DNA of 57,500 nt from Prorocentrum cordatum (lineage: Eukaryota; Sar; Dinophyceae; Prorocentrales; Prorocentraceae). Shown one piece after another: positions 53,270 to 57,500 of the stretch (position 1 is its first letter; each line of letters begins with the position of its first letter). Below the pieces are notes generated by a model, which was not told where the DNA came from, did not search any database, and saw only the letters and a list, made by a program, of their open reading frames with translations. The position numbers were made by a program, and so were the translations under genes. The stretch spans positions 569,464-626,963 of the forward strand of contig CAUYUJ010019949.1 of NCBI GenBank assembly GCA_963575745.1, written 5' to 3'.

Positions 53270-53544
53270 TCGTCTCATCCTACCTGCCCGGCAGTCCGTC
53301 ACAATAATGGAATACGGACAAGCACTTCTCGACTACATGCAAGCACGACCCTTCGCAGTTGTCATTGTTGGCCCAATGCGGTCTCCCGATCGTTGAACGC
53401 GATGTGATAGCAGCGACTTGCGAGCTTGAGTGTGGCACCTCTCCCACCCTGCGCCCCCCACAGCCACCGCGCACGAAAGGCCAGTCTTGTTTATTGGGTC
53501 ACTCTTGCGTGTGGCCGAACCCAGACTTCTGACGTTGTGTTTGT

Positions 53545-53690
53545 CCCAACCGTCCTGTGGTGTCGAGTCCTCTTTTTGAGGGGACAGCTCCCCGCGTCCC
53601 CACTCCTCCCTCCCTCATCCTCCATCCTCCCTCCTTCCCTCCTCCCATCCCTGCCTCTGCCCTCCGCATGGCCATGTCGGCACACCCCTC
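53545..53690 (+). repeat. Family C leader with CTCC tract, copy 3
   Basis: 'ccgtcctgtggtgtcgag' and 'tttttgaggggacagc', then a CTCCCT pyrimidine tract to about 53660, as at 24830-24965. Confidence 0.75.
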
Positions 53691-54490
53691 ACACGTTTCG
53701 TGGCCCCGCAAGGAGCTCCACCGAAGGCCCCAGTGACACCGTCCACATGTAGGCGTCACACCATACCCCTCGCACATGTCATAGCCCCACGCGGAGCTCG
53801 ACCTAAGGCCCCAGAAGCACCGTCCATATGCGGCGTCACGCCCGTTTTGGCACAGCCCCTGCACGTTTCGGAGCCCCATGGGGCATATGGAGTTCTACCT
53901 AAGGCCCCAGAGGCACCGTCCACCTGTGGGCGTCACGCCCATATCGCTATACAGATCACAGGTTTCTTGGCACCAGTGGCACCGTCCGCATATGACGTCA
54001 CACCCACTTCGGCACATCCCTCAGACGTTTGGTGGCCCCACACGGAGGTCCACCTAAGGCCCTAGAGGCACCGTCCATCTGCGGGCGTCACCGTCACGTC
54101 CGCTTTGTAGCCCCATGGGGAGTTCCACTTAAGGCCCATTTAGCACCGTCCATATGTGGGCGTCGCACCCGTTTACGTAGGCACATCCATCACACGCTTC
54201 GTGTCCCCACAACAGCTCCACATAAAGCCCCAGTGGCACCGTCCACATGCAGGCGTCACGCTATGCTCGGCACGCCCCTCACACATGTCGTGGTCCCACA
54301 GGGAGCTCCACCGAATTCCCCAGAGGCACTGGGCGTCAAGTCCGTTTCGGCACACCCCTCACACGTTTCGTAGCCCATTAGGGAGCTCCACCGAAGGCGC
54401 CAGAGGCACCACATGTGGGCGTCACACCCGTTTCGGCATACCCCTCACATTTTTCGTGGCCCCATTGGGAGCTCCACCGCAGGCGATACC
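53691..54490 (+). repeat. Family C satellite, ~90 bp units
   Basis: About nine units: 'cacacgtttcgtggcccca', 'ggagctccaccgaagg', 'ccccagtggcaccgtcca', 'atgtgggcgtcac', 'cccgtttcggcacacccctc'. Orientation matches the array at 25006-25605, while the spacer sequence matches the 95 bp array at 26041-27365 read in reverse. Confidence 0.88.
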
Positions 54491-55412
54491 CACGCCTGCG
54501 GCACTCACAACTGGATATTTCTGGATCCTTCGCCAGGATGTTTTTTCAAAGCGTGGACCCTCAATCGCATCTGCCTCTTCCCAGGGACCAGCTTTTCATC
54601 CGGAGTCGATGTTTGATGATATCGGGACCCGGTAATTAAGTGTGCCTGGAAGTTGCCCCTCTTGCTCCTCCTCCTCCTCCTCCTTCTCGTCCTCCTCCTC
54701 CTCCTCGTCCTCCTCCTCCTCGTCCTCCTCCTTCCCGGGCTGGCCCTCTAAAAGGGCAGGACACCCTCTTAGAAGCCTTCCCTGTCTTCCCGGGAGCCCT
54801 CTCAGGAGATTCTGAACCCTGCCAGGACCCGCCTTCCTCCGAAGGATTCCGCCGCGCCCCCCTGTGTGCGCCGCCGATATTCGCCCTCCTCTTCCTCAAG
54901 ATCCTCCTCCTCCGCCCCTGGCAAAACGACGGAAGGCTTCTGGCCATTTTCGGTTGCCAGGGCCGTGAAGAAAAAAACATCAGGATGAGAAGCCAGGCCC
55001 CAGGAAGGGGTCCAGGCCTCTGGGGGGCCACGTTGTGAAAAGAACACGATGTCGGATATCTGGGTCCACGCTCATCCGAAGTCACAGATTCTTCATGACG
55101 TGAGCCCCTGGGGATCTCGAAAGCTTCCTCGGGGGCTGGTTTTTCATCGGCCCAGGGGGCCGGGAAACTTCCCGGAGGCCGAAAATTTGGGACATCGTCC
55201 GTCGCGATTTGATTTGCGACGCCCAGGTCTGAGGGCACACCCTTCCCCAGAAGTCCAAAATCCTGTCCCCCAGGGCCAGATGTTCATCATGAGTTGTTTT
55301 GTTGATGGTCTTGGGGCCCAGAGAGGGGGCCAGAAACAGCGAAGCATATCCGCACCGAGGGCTGGGCTTTGTGCGCGCCGTCGATCGTCTTCCCTTCTGA
55401 CTTTTGAGGCAG
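54491..55412. other. Unique region with interspersed repeat copies and CTCC tract
   Basis: 54540-54630 and 54945-55075 are copies (the first inverted) of the interspersed sequence with 'gatgaaaagctggtccctgg' and 'acgatgtcggatatc'. 54665-54735 is a CTCCTC tract. Frames across these are not distinctive. The pyrimidine-rich 'cgtcttcccttctgac' near 55388 leads into the exon below. Confidence 0.4.
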
Positions 55413-55484
55413 GAAAAGCTGGCGGCCGAGCAGCAGATCGAGGCCCTCGACAAGGAGCTTGCGCAACTGCACGAGGCCCTCACC
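55413..55484 (+). CDS. Coiled-coil exon, 24 codons
   Basis: Best exon candidate. The acceptor is pyrimidine rich ('cttcccttctgacttttgaggcag', ending 55412) and a GTTAGA donor begins at 55485. The 72 nt are a whole number of codons in phase 0. The peptide begins EKLAAEQQIEALDKELAQLH, a textbook amphipathic coiled coil with hydrophobic residues in a/d spacing, and contains no simple repeat. Such exons are found in many coiled-coil proteins, so no specific function can be named. Downstream the frame continues but enters a GGA tract at 55533, consistent with an intron. Confidence 0.5.
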
Positions 55485-56360
55485 GTTAGATCAGTCTGCA
55501 GGGCTCTTCTGTTTCTCGAGTGGGAGGTTGCGATGAGGAGGAGGAGGAGGAGGAGGAGGAGGAGGTCCCTGGACTTTGTGCGTCTTGAAGAAATGACGAC
55601 GGGAAGTGTTCGCACTTGTTCTGCCTCTGGGGGCCCTCGCTGGGCCCCAGGGCCGTCAAGAAACTACCAGGATGAAGAGCTGGTCCCACGGAAAGGGGTC
55701 CAGATCCTTGGAGGGCCACGTTATGGAAATACAACGACGTTGATGTTTCTGGGGCTTGCTGCTAGAAGCAAGCTGGCAAAGTTATTCCTCAGTGGCCGTC
55801 TGTTAATGATGGCAGTCATGCGCACTAGCCAACTGGGTGCCGCACGCCAGCCACTTCTTCAGGTCAAGGCTTTCCCCCAGAAGTCATCACGCCCCTTCCT
55901 GCCCGAGGAAGCGGCACGCTTCGCCGAGAGAGGCCTTCCCGCTGCAAGGGTGCCTGCACGGGCGCAGGAGCGAGAGGCGGTACGCGGCCGTGTTGTTGGG
56001 GGCCGTCGCGCGCGGCGCCAACAGCTTGCACCTCCCCCTCCCCCCCCCGCTCGCCAGAGGAAAACCGCCGCACCGATCGCAGATGACAAGTTGTCCAGCC
56101 CGGTGGAGGTCGTGGCCATTCACATCGGACGACGCATCGACAAAGTCAGTGGAATCCTGGGGGGCGGCGAGGGAGAAACCACACTGAACCGAACTCGCGC
56201 CAGTCCATGATTTCTTTGAGGGGGGGCACGTGGGGAAGCTACAACCAACCCACCCTACGAGAAGAAAAGGCGGACCAGGAGCACGAGCAGAAGTGGAAGG
56301 TGTGAGATCCTTGGGAACGTTCGAGGCTACCCTGGGGGCTGCTGGGACCGTCTGAGGCTG
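55485..56360. other. Unique region with interspersed repeat and GGA tract
   Basis: GGA triplets at 55533-55563, and an interspersed repeat copy at 55620-55745 ('gggccctcgctgggcccc', 'aggatgaagagctggtccc'). 55840-56210 is unique with a plus frame that is part of 55404-56210 (basic, mixed composition) and competing minus frames. No reliable gene. Confidence 0.35.
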
Positions 56361-57120
56361 CCCTTTGGGCATCCTGGGAGTCTTGAAAAAAGCCTTGGAC
56401 GGCGACGGCGAAGCAGCGGCGACGAGGCGGCGACGGCCAGCACTGAGCCGCCAAACCGACACAGAAGCACAGGCGACGGGCGGCGACGAGGCGGCGACTG
56501 GGCGGCGACGGTCGGCGCGGAGCCGCCAGACCGATACACAGGCCCAGTGCTTTAGACCAGAAGCAAGAACCACTAGGGACAAGCACTGTTTGGGGAACAT
56601 CGGTGATGTTGGCTTGTCGAGGCCCTCGTGGGGGTCCTCTTGGGGGAAGCGAGGAAGTTTCGAGCGGGAGCGTCGTTATTGCAAGAGGGCCCGTTTGCCA
56701 TGTCGAGGCGAGAGTGTCACTTTGCGCAAAAAACAGAGTATCAAGCGGGAGCGCTGGTTCTGTTGCAGGGCCAGTTTTCGGTGGCGAGCAAGGAAGTGAG
56801 CATGTCTCGAGCGTGAGCTTCGGTTTCAACGATAATGTTGCCGTTGCTGGGGCGCAAGCGCCAGAGCGCATCGGCCAGGCTCACTAATGTTAAGTGTTTG
56901 GTACTTTAGATTCAGCAGCAAAAAGACTTTAGAATATTCCAATCCCCACTGATCCTCCTCCTCCTCCTCCTCACTGCTACTCGTTATCCTCCTCAATCCC
57001 ATCTCAAAATTTGTCTCTTGCACCTACCCCGTGGCGCACCATGGCTTGAACTGCGCGGCGGGTCCGTTGCGAGGACGCCGCAGGGACCCGAAAATATCGG
57101 GAACCACCTTTAGTTCTCTA
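56361..57120. other. Unique region, GGCGACG-rich at the start
   Basis: 56400-56520 contains GGCGACG/GGCGGCGAC repeats, two parts of which ('ccaaaccgacacagaagcac' and 'ccagaccgatacacaggccc') form a ~77 bp tandem pair. The remainder is unique. Plus frame 56365-56799 (144 codons) has a basic mixed composition without a recognised domain. Confidence 0.35.
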
Positions 57121-57500
57121 CATGCCTTCGGTCTTCCTTCTTCTCCTCCACCTCCTCCTCCTCGTCCACATCCGCATCCTCATCCTCCCCATCCATCATC
57201 CCTCCTCCTGCTATTTACCTTCCTCCCTTCTTCTTCCCTCTCACTCCCTCCCTTCCTCACTACCTCCCTCCCTCCCTGCTACCCCCCTACCCCTCCCCCC
57301 TGCCTCCTTCCTCCTCCCTCCTCCATACCTCCCTCCGTCTCCTCCATCCCCAGATGCCCGGCGCCTTATTGTTTTCGAGATTGGCCCCCCTGTGGCCTCT
57401 GGACCCCCTTCCTATGGGAACAAATTGTGGTCTAGACCTTTCAGAGCCGCCGAATGTCTGGGTCCATCCTCTTTCTCCTCCTCTCCTCTCCGCTGAGGCC
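57121..57500. repeat. CTCC/CCTCC pyrimidine tract to the window end
   Basis: Pyrimidine-rich DNA (CTCCTC, CTTCCT, CCCTCC), densest at 57125-57350. Ser/Pro/Leu frames across it are composition-driven. The last ~130 bases are unique. Confidence 0.7.

Overview
This looks like nuclear DNA from a GC-rich eukaryote, most likely a unicellular alga or other protist. No recognisable gene fixes the lineage. The reasons are: no dense array of start-to-stop genes, very large amounts of micro- and minisatellite DNA in almost every kilobase, CG dinucleotides that do not look depleted (unlike vertebrate DNA), and short plausible exons with pyrimidine-AG and GT borders. I recognise no rRNA, tRNA, prokaryotic operon, reverse transcriptase, transposase or other named gene. 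Most long open frames are by-products of trinucleotide repeats or of GC richness, which removes stop codons from all six frames.

Layout. 1-2.2 kb: degenerate ~28 bp minisatellite with an inserted block of ~110-165 bp units. 2.2-4.9 kb: (GTA)n, then a near-identical ~841 bp tandem duplication (family A), then more GTA/GTAGTT/GGA. 5.1-6.2 kb: CCGGTTCGG repeats around an extreme G-run array, then (AT)n. 6.9-9.4 kb: GGA tracts, an irregular CACGGCACGG satellite and a TCTTGGGGCC repeat. 9.5-11.2 kb: very long (CAC)n/(TAC)n enclosed by an inverted repeat. 11.5-12.7 kb: copy 1 of a TIR-like element (family E). 12.7-22 kb: mixed unique DNA with GGA, GAC, CAT and poly-G tracts. 22.2-29.5 kb: a ~140 bp repeat family (B) interleaved with 78-98 bp satellites (C) in head-to-head orientation. 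29.5-30.7 kb: unique, with the best multi-exon candidate. 30.8-37 kb: a second, larger family A array. 37-51 kb: mostly unique, the best place to look for genes, with several hairpins and small duplications. 51.1-52.5 kb: copy 2 of family E, inverted. 53.5-54.5 kb: a third C satellite. 54.5-57.5 kb: mostly unique, with a convincing 24-codon coiled-coil exon.

Genes. The candidates are short, and all are tentative. The strongest is a 72-nt coiled-coil exon at 55413-55484. Next are an exon beginning after a C18-AG tract at 47240, a 60-nt in-phase exon at 20719, and a possible exon pair at 30105/30381. Several further weak coiled-coil-like segments lie on the plus strand, which would fit one or more plus-strand genes with small exons and long repeat-filled introns, but nothing links them. 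Without transcripts no complete gene model can be drawn.

The most interesting structure is in the repeats. Family A units have conserved left and right boundary boxes, and the DNA between one unit's end and the next unit's start is a microsatellite whose sequence differs at each junction. Family E is a composite element with short inverted repeats and an interior made almost wholly of microsatellite and minisatellite; it occurs twice, in opposite orientation, 40 kb apart.
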